The notes under the pieces: generated by a model | Database searches by the model: none | Seen by the model: the letters and a program-made list of their open reading frames with translations, nothing else | Told to the model about the DNA's origin: nothing | Translations under genes and position numbers: made by a program | Shown: in pieces, positions 21,874 to 28,557 of the stretch | Position numbering within the stretch: position 1 is the first letter of the stretch | How the letters are laid out: each line of letters begins with the position of its first letter | IMG/VR virus record: IMGVR_UViG_3300042380_000120 | Location: 1-28,557 of that record | DNA: 28,557 bases | Origin: a virus | Direction: 5' to 3' (one strand)

Positions 21874-23277
21874 ATGGCTAATGAAATGGTTCAAGGACTG
21901 TTGCAGAACCTGCTTCAGCCCCAGCAAGGCCCCGCACCGGCAGACATCATGGCTGCTCTGTCCTCCCGTAACCCTATGGCTGCTGTGTCAGCTATGCAGG
22001 CTCCACAGCTATCCCAGATGTTCGGGCAGCAGTTCAGGGGCCTTATAGGAGGCCTCAGGGGGCAGCCAGCGGCTATGACTGGCAATGAAGCCTACACACA
22101 GGCAGTGCAGCAGTTGTCGGCACAGCCTGACTTTATGAATACTTCTGATAGCTTGGCTAAGCTGGCAGCAGCGGCCTCTGCGGTGGGTAGGACACCAGAG
22201 GCTATGCAGTTCTCAATGCTGGCGAGTCAACGTAAGATGGAAGAACAAGAGCTTGCTAAACAACAGCAATTGGCTAATCAACAGGCGGCCCAGCAACAGA
22301 GTATGCGGCAGGGTTATTCCAGCTTGATTGTTAATTCCCCTACTTTGAATGACCAACAGAAAACAGACTTGGCAGCTATTGCGGCTAGTGGTGGCTTTGA
22401 TGGAAAGACTGCTGACCTTCTGAAGTTAGCCTACCCTTCCTCAGAAGGCCGCTTCAGTATGGCAGGTAACCAAGCTGTATGGGATAACCAGACGGGTACA
22501 TGGGCTGTAGGTGCTAGCCCCGCAGATGCTGCTAAGACCACTGGCGGAGCCGCACTAGCCGCTCCGACAGTCGCTGAAGCCCTCCCTGGCTTTGATGCAG
22601 ACCAGTATGATCCACAATCTATAGGAAGGGCCAATAACGCCTACAGACAAGCTGCCACACCTCAAGAGAAGGAAGCAGCCTTGGCACTCCTAAAGCCTAA
22701 AGCCCGTGCTGGGGAGGAGTGGAGAACTGTTAATAATGTCTCGGTACTCTATCCTGTCTCTGGTGAGCCTCGACGGGAAGCTAATCAGGCTATCGCAGCT
22801 GCTAATGGGTCACGCCAGACGGCTAGGCGGAATGCTGAGAACTTCATTGATATTTCCGATAACATCCTTAAAGACATTTACAGTGGTAAGAGTACCGCAG
22901 GTGCTAAAGGGGCATTGCTTGGGTTTGTGCCAGGAACAACCTATTGGAATCAGCGAGTCAGTATTGATACCCTGAAAGCAAACCTTGGTATCGATGCTCT
23001 GTTTGAGGCACGAAGGAACTCAGCCAATGGTTCTTCAGGCTTTGGGCAGCTTACTCAGATGGAACTCAAGCGTCTTGAGGACCGGGTGCGGAGCCTTAGC
23101 CTTGCACAGACTGAAGAACAGTTTGTAGAGAACCTCACCAAGCTGCGGGAAGACTACGTTAACATCCTTAACAAGGATGGTGGTGAGATGACCATTGAAG
23201 ATTACATTGGCATCAATAGACCAACTCCTGTGCAGACATCCAGCGGTAGGTACACTGTTGAAGAGGTCAATCAATAA
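21874..23277 (+). CDS. Internal virion (ejection) protein, gp15-like by position
   Basis: A 467-residue protein, Ala/Gln-rich and helical at residues 1-175 (including MEEQELAKQQQLANQQAAQQQ). A low-complexity middle follows, then a better-ordered C-terminal domain (about 310-445) with YWNQRVSIDTLKANLGIDALFEARR and FGQLTQMELKRLEDRVRSLSL. That domain (substrate-like 'L..NLGFDAL...G.FGQLS..E') recurs in ejection or internal proteins of many podoviruses. It ends with an acidic tail and a TAATG overlap with the next gene. No enzymatic motif is seen. Confidence 0.7.
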   Translation: MANEMVQGLLQNLLQPQQGPAPADIMAALSSRNPMAAVSAMQAPQLSQMFGQQFRGLIGGLRGQPAAMTGNEAYTQAVQQLSAQPDFMNTSDSLAKLAAAASAVGRTPEAMQFSMLASQRKMEEQELAKQQQLANQQAAQQQSMRQGYSSLIVNSPTLNDQQKTDLAAIAASGGFDGKTADLLKLAYPSSEGRFSMAGNQAVWDNQTGTWAVGASPADAAKTTGGAALAAPTVAEALPGFDADQYDPQSIGRANNAYRQAATPQEKEAALALLKPKARAGEEWRTVNNVSVLYPVSGEPRREANQAIAAANGSRQTARRNAENFIDISDNILKDIYSGKSTAGAKGALLGFVPGTTYWNQRVSIDTLKANLGIDALFEARRNSANGSSGFGQLTQMELKRLEDRVRSLSLAQTEEQFVENLTKLREDYVNILNKDGGEMTIEDYIGINRPTPVQTSSGRYTVEEVNQ

Positions 23278-25088
23278 TGGCTAAGTACCGCATTACCGAT
23301 AAGACCACTGGAAAGACAATGGTGGTTAGCGGGGAGACTCCTCCGACAGAAGCTGATATTGAGCAACTGTTCGCGAGTGTAGCTACACCAGCCACCGATG
23401 TGCCTCCTGCGCCTACGAGGCCGACACCGCCCCCTAGCCCTACCATGCTGCAATATGGCAATGAACTGGCAGCAGGACTGGCGAGGCCCATAGCCAGTAT
23501 CGTAGACACCATCATGTCTCCGGTTGCTGTGGGTTATCAGCTAGCGACTGGTGAGCCTGCTATGTCTGCTAGTTCGATGGTGGCCCCGGTAGGCACCTAT
23601 GCCCCTAACACCTTGGGCAGGATCATAGGGATAGGGGGAGAAACTGCCATGTCTTCCCTGTCTGTAGGGCAGGCCGGTAGAACCTTTGTGTCCTCATTGT
23701 TGGACGATGCTGCTAGGGCGGGGGAGTCTGCCTTCCGTGGAGTACTGAGACAGTTAGGCTCCTCTAAACCAGCAGATGATGTCCTCGGTGGTTTCATAGC
23801 AGGAACATCATCAGAAGCAGCTGGCGCTGCGGCTGAGGACTTAGGTGCCTCGCCAAACACTGCTCAGGCAGTGCGGAGCTTGGCAGGCTTAGGTGCCCCA
23901 GTAGCAGCAGCGCCTGTGTTGAACAGACTGACAAATAGAGTTAATGCTTTCATCACAAAGCCGGGTGCTGTGCCGACTGTTAATGAGATACGGGGAGCAT
24001 CCCGTGCCTTGTACCAGCAGGTGGAAGATTTGGGGATTGTGTTTAATGAAGCCGCTACCAAGCGTATAGTTGATGACATTCAGAACATAGTCACAGCAGA
24101 GGGCCTGACAACCCTGCGAGGAGAGACAACCCTTGGCTCACAGACCTTAAAGATTCTCAAGATGCTAGGAGAGCCTGGAGAGTTTAACGGTACTTCTTTC
24201 TCAGTGTTGGACAAGGCACGATCTGCCTTTGCCGACATAGCATCAGGTACCGACAACGAAGCAAGGATAGCTCGGCAACTTAGAGATGCTGTAGATAACT
24301 TCCTGTTGAATCCTTCTGTTGATGACGTAGCGGCAGTGCAGGCTTCCGGTGGCCGTGCATTACCATCCCCTACAATGGGCACAGAGGATAAGAATGCTAT
24401 TTCAAAGACGCTACTCAATGCCAGAGCTTTGTGGCGTAGGGCGAAGTCGGCAGAGATTATTGACGATGCCTTCTCTGATGCCAACGTAGCTTCGCTGGGG
24501 GCTGAAGGGCAGAACTATAACAAGGTATTGAATGACAACCTGAGAAACCTCTTACGCGATCCTAAGTATGGTACTCAATTCTCAGATGATGAGAAAAAGC
24601 AGATACAGGCAGTGCTACAGGGTGGCTCTGTCCGTAGAACCTTTGAAGCTATCCGTAACTTAGGTATATCGTCTGATAACTATATCAAAGCAACCTTACT
24701 TGGCACTGCTGGTGCTGCTGCTTATGGTTATTCAACACCTCAAGCTATGGCGTTTTTCTCTGGAGTGGTAGGCACCAAGGCCATAGCGGAGGCTTCCAAG
24801 GTAATCGCTTCTCAGTTCTTCAAGAACGATGCCAATGCAATGAGAGCCATCATGCGGGCTGGCCCCAATGCCCAAGTCATAGCGCGTACCTACTTGGCTA
24901 GGACTAGGCCGAGTGAAAGGAACCCTGCTGAATTGGCAGTGCTGTTCCGTAACTCAGGGGTAGACCTTAGTAAGCTAGCTGAGAAGCCCCCGATCCCTAG
25001 TGCCTTGGTGTCTGATGCTGTGGCTTTTGCCCAAGCCTTGGAAGCAATGCAGAACACAGCACAGGCAGTAGAAGGAGCAGGGCAATAA
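23277..25088 (+). CDS. Internal virion (ejection) protein, gp16-like by position
   Basis: A 603-residue protein, last of the late operon. The N-terminus YRITDKTTGKTMVVSGETPPTEADIEQLF is a small beta domain with the 'GETPPTEADI' motif found in phage ejection proteins. A Pro-rich linker, Ala/Gly-rich amphipathic segments (about 60-220), a long helical domain (230-490) and hydrophobic stretches (LLGTAGAAAYGYSTPQAMAFF, near 480-500) follow. It is much shorter than T7 gp16 (1318 residues), and no lytic transglycosylase motif is visible. It likely enters the envelope during DNA ejection. The stop lies beside the minus-strand terminator. Confidence 0.7.
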   Translation: MAKYRITDKTTGKTMVVSGETPPTEADIEQLFASVATPATDVPPAPTRPTPPPSPTMLQYGNELAAGLARPIASIVDTIMSPVAVGYQLATGEPAMSASSMVAPVGTYAPNTLGRIIGIGGETAMSSLSVGQAGRTFVSSLLDDAARAGESAFRGVLRQLGSSKPADDVLGGFIAGTSSEAAGAAAEDLGASPNTAQAVRSLAGLGAPVAAAPVLNRLTNRVNAFITKPGAVPTVNEIRGASRALYQQVEDLGIVFNEAATKRIVDDIQNIVTAEGLTTLRGETTLGSQTLKILKMLGEPGEFNGTSFSVLDKARSAFADIASGTDNEARIARQLRDAVDNFLLNPSVDDVAAVQASGGRALPSPTMGTEDKNAISKTLLNARALWRRAKSAEIIDDAFSDANVASLGAEGQNYNKVLNDNLRNLLRDPKYGTQFSDDEKKQIQAVLQGGSVRRTFEAIRNLGISSDNYIKATLLGTAGAAAYGYSTPQAMAFFSGVVGTKAIAEASKVIASQFFKNDANAMRAIMRAGPNAQVIARTYLARTRPSERNPAELAVLFRNSGVDLSKLAEKPPIPSALVSDAVAFAQALEAMQNTAQAVEGAGQ

Positions 25089-25122
25089 AAAACCCTGCAT
25101 AGTAGGGGCGGACTATGCAGGG
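25086..25122 (-). terminator. Strong intrinsic terminator of the minus-strand operon
   Basis: On the minus strand an 11-bp perfect stem (CCCTGCATAGT at 25122-25112 and ACTATGCAGGG at 25103-25093) with an 8-nt loop is followed by six T (25092-25087). On the plus strand the same hairpin lacks a T-tract. It lies directly between the converging operons, and the T-run overlaps the stop of the last late gene. Confidence 0.92.
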
Positions 25123-25167
25123 CGGAGGCAAGCTACAAGAGCTATTGGTGTCTTATTGTAGGTCAGC

Positions 25168-25488
25168 TCAGGAGGGGGATTTCATTACTTCTAAGAGCTT
25201 GTTCAAGTACCACTGTGCTTTGTTTAAGTCCTGCTGGGGTTTGCCCTTGTAGTTGTATCGCCAGAGATACTTAAGGGCATTACCTTTCAAATATCCTCTA
25301 TACTCTTGTGGAGACATTGAAGCCTCAATAGCTTCGATGCACTCCACCTTGCCGTTATTATAGTGGGGTGGATGATTTACTTCATCTACCTTCGCTGTTG
25401 CCATAGTGTTACCCACAAAGCGAGGCAGCCTACGCTCGCTGTACTGGTCATTCCTCAAATCATTCCACTCCTCTGCTGTACCAGGCAT
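25168..25488 (-). CDS. DUF3310 protein (T7 gp1.7-related nucleotide kinase domain)
   Basis: A 106-residue protein. The domain HPPHYNNGKVECIEAIEASM (about 39-58) with YLKGNALKYLWRYNYKGKPQQDLNKAQWYL (65-94) is the DUF3310 signature, found in T7 gp1.7, a nucleotide kinase that affects dTMP/dGMP metabolism. The conserved H-Y-GxxE and KYLWR-KG positions are all present. A poorly conserved N-terminal extension of about 28 residues precedes it; ATG 25488 has ACGGAGAG 4 nt upstream, and M29 is an alternative. It is the last gene of the replication operon, one base after the phosphoesterase stop. Confidence 0.82.
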   Translation of the reverse strand: MPGTAEEWNDLRNDQYSERRLPRFVGNTMATAKVDEVNHPPHYNNGKVECIEAIEASMSPQEYRGYLKGNALKYLWRYNYKGKPQQDLNKAQWYLNKLLEVMKSPS

Positions 25489-25489
25489 A

Positions 25490-26254
25490 TCACTCTCCGT
25501 ATTTCTTTCTCAGGTAGTTAAGGCTGACGGGCATCTCATCGAAGGCTCCGTCCCTTACATCATTAAGCATCCAGATACCCCGCCAGCTACCGTTCCCTTG
25601 GTTGCCGAGGTAGTCTTCCTCATGTTGGTAGAAGATACCAGCAAACAATGCCGTCATCCCCTTACCATCTGCCCTGCGTCCGTAGGCTATGTCCCTGTCC
25701 TGTACATGGCCCATGATGCAACTCATATGCTTCTTTGTCAACAGAGCCTTAGCACTGGTGACGGGTCTCAGCATGGCACCGGATGGGAAGTAATGACTGA
25801 AGGCAACACCATTGATGACAAAGACCTCAAGGAAGTCATACACCTCAAAGCCCCACTGCTCTAGGCCAAAGTCCTGATAGCCCATCATGCCTTCCAGCAT
25901 GGCATCCGTGTTGATGGCTCTTTCAATCCTCTCCTCATGGTTGCCTATGCAGAAGATCAGCCGAGGCTTCCATACCTTGTGCTTGTTAGTTCGCTGGCGC
26001 TCCTGCTCCTGGATGATAGGGGCCATGAACTTAGCCATCCCCAGTCTGCCAGCTTCGATGTCCTTGGTGTAGCGCCTGCCTTCAAAGGACTTCTTACCCT
26101 TGTCGTAACTGCTTAGGCTAGGCATATCCCAGTGGTCACCAATGAAGACAATGACATCAGGATACTTCTCTACTGCATACTGCCCTGCCCAAGTAAGATG
26201 ATCCAGAGGCACTTCAGGCTTTACTTGGGTGTCTGGAATAACAAGTATTCTCAT
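25490..26254 (-). CDS. Calcineurin-like metallophosphoesterase
   Basis: A 254-residue phosphoesterase-fold protein. Motifs are PDTQ (D8, Q10) in place of DxH, IGDHWD (39-43), IGNHEER (103-109), SHYF with H154, and GHVQ (182-185) in place of GHxH. D8, D40, N105, H106, H154 and H183 remain to bind metals. In this fold the His of DxH and the second His of GHxH sit at the same metal; here both are Gln. Phage homologues with PDTQVKPG exist, so this is probably a family trait. It is coupled by ATGA to endonuclease I. Substrate unknown; a DNA-end or nucleotide phosphatase is plausible from the operon. Confidence 0.85.
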   Translation of the reverse strand: MRILVIPDTQVKPEVPLDHLTWAGQYAVEKYPDVIVFIGDHWDMPSLSSYDKGKKSFEGRRYTKDIEAGRLGMAKFMAPIIQEQERQRTNKHKVWKPRLIFCIGNHEERIERAINTDAMLEGMMGYQDFGLEQWGFEVYDFLEVFVINGVAFSHYFPSGAMLRPVTSAKALLTKKHMSCIMGHVQDRDIAYGRRADGKGMTALFAGIFYQHEEDYLGNQGNGSWRGIWMLNDVRDGAFDEMPVSLNYLRKKYGE

Positions 26255-26715
26255 TTAATTCCCCATGATGCAGGTATGGTGTCTTCAGTGAAGTATCTGA
26301 AGCCGTTAAGGACTGCCCAGTCACCATGCGTCAGCCGAGTACCATCTACGCGCTTCCTTGCCCCCGGCATTGGTGTCTGAGCATTCCAGAAGATGAACAC
26401 AAGTTCTTCGTTCTTATCCAGCCCCTGCTTTACATCAATGTACTTCCTAGCCTCGCCTCTGTCCCTGAAGCGTCCCTTGGCTTCTATGAAGACTGTCCAG
26501 CCTCCTTTGACTCTGTTATCGCGGTAGATGAAGTCAGGATGATAGGTCTTTACCTGAGTGTACTCTACCGTCTCTGTATGGCACTTACAGGCCCTTAGCT
26601 GGCGCTGGTGTAGCTCATACTCGAACCATGAGTCATAGCCCTTAGGTGGCTTCTGCTTGCTTCTCTTCTTCACTGCCTTGGGCCTCGGTATCCGTAGGGG
26701 GTATCCATATCTCAC
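26251..26715 (-). CDS. Endonuclease I (T7 gp3-like Holliday junction resolvase)
   Basis: A 154-residue PD-(D/E)xK nuclease. HPDF (59-62, D61), FIEAKG (77-81, E78 and K80) and a preceding E32 or E34 in DSWFEYEL match the T7 gp3 active site (E20, D55, E65, K67). The IPASWGIK end parallels LIPAEWI of T7. Role: debranches replication intermediates and helps degrade host DNA. The frame opens at GTG 26715, overlapping the exonuclease gene by 74 nt. GTG 26673, preceded by GAGG 9 nt away, would give a length closer to T7 gp3 and a 32-nt overlap, so the start is uncertain. Confidence 0.88.
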   Translation of the reverse strand: MRYGYPLRIPRPKAVKKRSKQKPPKGYDSWFEYELHQRQLRACKCHTETVEYTQVKTYHPDFIYRDNRVKGGWTVFIEAKGRFRDRGEARKYIDVKQGLDKNEELVFIFWNAQTPMPGARKRVDGTRLTHGDWAVLNGFRYFTEDTIPASWGIK

Positions 26716-27367
26716 TCTCGTACCGCCTTAGCCATAGTAGCTTCCCGTTCTCAATAACTCTGGCAGTGTCGCCTTCGTACATCTCAACACACTTCTGAAA
26801 CAACTGTAGCTCTGTCTTGCACTCAGCGAGGGCCTTCATAGCCTTGGCTGGCCCTATGCCTCGGATGCCTATGACATTATCTACCCTGTCCCCTGTGAGT
26901 ATCTGGCTGTAGAAGAATACCAAACCTTTCCAAGGGGTGACGGTGTAGTGGATGTCTTTGACAAAGTTATAGTGCTTACCAGGTATCTGATCCAAGTCCT
27001 TGTCGATTGAACAGATGACGCAGTTAGCCCCACGCTCTGTAGCCTCTATGGCGATTAGATCGTCTGCTTCCTCACCAGAGGAGACTACAGAGGGGTGCCT
27101 GTCACGCAAGTGGTTACGCACAGTGTCGAGATGCTCAGGCTTCTCTTTTGGCCTGTTGCCCTTGTAGGGGGCTGTGGTGGCAAGGGTGTTGCGGTAGTTC
27201 CCCTTGCCGGTCAGAAACACCTTGTAGTCATCGTTATCTGCCGTTGCGGTCTTATTAACGATGTTCCTGACATAGGTGTCAGCGATGGTGAACAGGTCTT
27301 CTACCGACTCAGCCTCTTTCGAGAACACGGTACGGTAGCAGATGATGTCACCATCGATGAGGATCAT
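26642..27367 (-). CDS. 5'-3' exonuclease (T7 gp6-like)
   Basis: A 241-residue FEN-family nuclease that removes primers and processes ends. Metal-binding acids are D5 and D7 (IDGDII), E99/E100 and D102/D103 (GEEADDLIA), D122, D124 and D126 (SIDKDLDQIPG), and D160/D163 (GDRVDNV). A helix-hairpin-helix follows at 167-176 (GIRGIGPAKA), and YKGNR (68-72) is the DNA-contact motif. LWLRRYESEIW resembles the end of T7 gp6. An acidic, Glu/Gln-rich tail of about 18 residues may be dispensable and coincides with the overlapping endonuclease start. The ATG overlaps the upstream stop by TAATG. Confidence 0.9.
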   Translation of the reverse strand: MILIDGDIICYRTVFSKEAESVEDLFTIADTYVRNIVNKTATADNDDYKVFLTGKGNYRNTLATTAPYKGNRPKEKPEHLDTVRNHLRDRHPSVVSSGEEADDLIAIEATERGANCVICSIDKDLDQIPGKHYNFVKDIHYTVTPWKGLVFFYSQILTGDRVDNVIGIRGIGPAKAMKALAECKTELQLFQKCVEMYEGDTARVIENGKLLWLRRYESEIWIPPTDTEAQGSEEEKQAEAT

Positions 27368-27774
27368 TAGATGAAGTCCTCATCATCCGAGACAGTAGCG
27401 TCTGGATTGTATTCAACAAGATTAGTAATCACTAACTTGGCAAGGCTAGGACTGACACCTTTCTTGTCACCCACTGGTGCCTTCCACTCATAGGAACCAA
27501 TCAAGGCATTAGCGCTGGTGCCGTTGCCTATGTTAGTCCCTGTGATGGGATTGCCCTTGCCATCCAAGGCTTTGATGGGCCTGTTTGACTTGCAGGTAAT
27601 GAACTTACCCTTCAGGTCATGCACCTTGGTAATGACTTTGATCTTTGCCAAAGACGCTACCTGCTCATCAGACAAGTTACCAATGTCTACCTGGTACTTG
27701 CCGGACATATCATTGACCTTCTCAAGGTTGGCCCAGAAGATGGTCACGTTCTTCAATGCTACTAAGTCTGACAT
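27367..27774 (-). CDS. Single-strand DNA-binding protein (T7 gp2.5-like)
   Basis: A 135-residue protein with an N-terminal beta strand (LKNVTIFWANLEK) and a core that includes GKYQVDIGNLSDEQV and KFITCKSNRPIKALDGKG. The acidic C-terminal tail ends VSDDEDFI, like the T7 gp2.5 tail that binds polymerase and primase-helicase. It is shorter than T7 gp2.5 (232 residues), mainly in the core. The first gene after the minus-strand promoter, it has a near-perfect AAAGGAGG (27786-27779) 4 nt before the ATG, implying high expression, as suits a protein used stoichiometrically. Confidence 0.85.
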   Translation of the reverse strand: MSDLVALKNVTIFWANLEKVNDMSGKYQVDIGNLSDEQVASLAKIKVITKVHDLKGKFITCKSNRPIKALDGKGNPITGTNIGNGTSANALIGSYEWKAPVGDKKGVSPSLAKLVITNLVEYNPDATVSDDEDFI

Positions 27775-27804
27775 ATTGCCTCCTTTGTTGACGTTGCACT
27801 TCGT

Positions 27805-27832
27805 AGTCTATGAAATCTCTATAGCTTGTCAA
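27805..27832 (-). promoter_or_regulatory. Sigma-70-like promoter for the replication genes, with inverted repeat over the -35
   Basis: On the minus strand TTGACA (27832-27827, perfect) and TAGACT (27810-27805, 4 of 6 to TATAAT) are spaced 16 nt. The predicted start is near 27798, about 25 nt before the SSB start. GCTTGACAAGC (27834-27824) is an 11-bp palindrome covering the -35 and could be an operator. No extended -10 is present, unlike the plus-strand promoters. Confidence 0.6.
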
Positions 27833-27838
27833 GCCCTT

Positions 27839-28408
27839 TTATCCCCACTGCGTTGCCATTGCTTCACCTATTCCTGTAAATGTCCTAGATCTTTCTTTCC
27901 ATCTGTCTTCGCTAGGGGCCATCTTCCATACCCTTTGCTCCCGGCCTTCTACGACATCCGTAGGGACTAGATAGGGAAGGTTGTATAACCATAGTCCTGT
28001 CTTCTTTGTCTCTCCGTGTCCAAACATCCAAGGCTGTATGTACTGGGGCTTTGGTAGTTCTTCATAGTTACTCAATACCCCTACTGGGTTCTCCATACAG
28101 ACCTTTGGTGAATACTGCTTCGCTAGTCGCCATAGCTGTAGTGTCCACTGTGCAGCCTCGACACGCTTATCGTGCCCCGGCATCCCTGTACCGTACCAGC
28201 GGTTACCACTGACTGCCAGATGGGTGCAAGGCGGGTGCATGATAATAATGTCCCAGCCTTCTGCAATGGCTACCATGCAGTCCTGCTTCTTGTGGAATAC
28301 TGAACCATCTTCAGCATCCAAGAAATCGCATGACTAGGCATTGTGACCTTTTTTTTTGAAAGCCTCTCTTACAACACCGCTGTACTCACAAGCTACTAGA
28401 ATGTTCAT
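27839..28408 (-). pseudogene. C5 DNA methyltransferase-like gene interrupted by an in-frame amber codon
   Basis: The reading frame starts at ATG 28408 (TGATG overlap with the polymerase stop) and gives MNILVACEYSGVVREAFKKK, GHNA, then TAG at codon 25 (28336-28334). It continues in the same frame with SCDFLDAEDG to the TAA at 27839-27841. Both sides of the TAG match one phage family, with an SAM-binding start (ACEYSG), HPPC (58-61, catalytic Cys in C5 methyltransferases), MENPVG (105-110) and a C-terminal GHGETKKTGLWLYNLP, EGREQR and RWKERSRTF. In that family the position is often Trp, so TGG to TAG would suffice. An open frame from TTG 28321 would make 160 residues but has no ribosome-binding site. 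Nonsense mutation, suppression or a base error are possible. Confidence 0.75.
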
Positions 28409-28557
28409 CAATGCGTCTCTGCCCAGTTCTTACCGATCTTCGCCTCACCAGAGAGGGGGCAATTCAACTTCAATACCTCCCCTGCCTCTTTAATCGCCAG
28501 TACCCCTAGCCTCGCCACTTCTTCAGCATGATCTGGAGAAGCCTCTATCTGCCATTC
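28408..28557 (-). CDS. DNA polymerase, family A (T7 gp5-like), C-terminal 49 residues only
   Basis: The window edge cuts the gene; 49 residues and the stop remain, beginning EWQIEASPDHAEEVARLGV and ending CPLSGEAKIGKNWAETH. The final segment matches the T7 polymerase end (LDTEGKMGPNWAICH), including the conserved G-x2-G/W-A-H pattern, and the helix before it corresponds to the last polymerase helix. Its TGA shares a base with the ATG of the methyltransferase-like gene. Its presence at the head of the operon shows the replication module continues to the right. Confidence 0.8.
   Translation of the reverse strand, partial: EWQIEASPDHAEEVARLGVLAIKEAGEVLKLNCPLSGEAKIGKNWAETH

Noticed and set aside
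25406-25864. Plus-strand open frames across the phosphoesterase and DUF3310 genes (also 26132-26598, 27095-27370, 27518-27970)
   Set aside because: Shadows of minus-strand genes that carry full motif sets; composition and context do not support them.
28349-28357. Frameshift at the T9 run as cause of the broken methyltransferase-like gene
   Set aside because: The family match continues in the same frame on both sides of the amber codon; shifting by one base either way loses it or meets an early stop.

Overview
The window is most of a tailed bacteriophage genome with podovirus (short-tailed) virion genes and a T7-like replication set. The evidence is a terminase large subunit, portal, scaffold and major capsid protein; a T7 gp11/gp12-like tail tube and nozzle pair without any tape measure or tail tube operon; large internal (ejection) proteins; and, on the other strand, relatives of T7 gp1.7, gp3, gp6, gp2.5 and the C-terminus of a T7-type family A DNA polymerase. 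The host is probably a Gram-negative bacterium: three promoters fit sigma-70, and the holin and spike-base proteins resemble those of alphaproteobacterial gene transfer agents. No integrase, repressor, tRNA or CRISPR array was seen, so a lytic life style is likely but not proven.

Layout. Positions 1-339 are non-coding: a sigma-70 promoter with extended -10, then a structured leader of about 150 nt. The plus strand then carries a tiny basic protein, a putative small terminase, two small proteins, terL and the portal (340-4830). From 4.8 to 9.6 kb lies a block of accessory virion-like genes, including two tandem paralogues (5759-7499), and small basic or zinc-ribbon proteins. A second promoter of the same design lies at 9.09-9.12 kb. 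Scaffold and capsid (9651-11395) end at a hairpin terminator. The receptor-binding block (11513-15826) has a fibre, a small accessory, a spike-base-like protein and a fibre with a lectin-like region. The lysis cassette (15840-16974) is followed by a proteasome-like peptidase (16971-17393), a Gly/Thr-rich protein, tail tube A and B, a small fibre-stalk protein and three ejection proteins (to 25088).

The minus strand converges on this operon. From the right edge it reads: DNA polymerase C-terminus, a methyltransferase-like gene broken by an in-frame amber codon, a promoter, single-strand DNA-binding protein, 5'-3' exonuclease, endonuclease I, a calcineurin-like phosphoesterase and a DUF3310 protein. 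It ends at a strong intrinsic terminator next to the stop of the last plus-strand gene.

Genes on both strands are tightly packed, with many 1-4 nt stop/start overlaps that suggest translational coupling. Arginine codon use changes between the conserved core (many AGG/AGA) and the 5.2-8.3 kb and 14.2-15.4 kb blocks (mostly CGN), pointing to modular exchange. The most notable items are the amber-interrupted gene, the paralogue module between portal and scaffold, the Cys-type lysozyme active site, the proteasome-like peptidase, and the switch-like leader ahead of the packaging genes.
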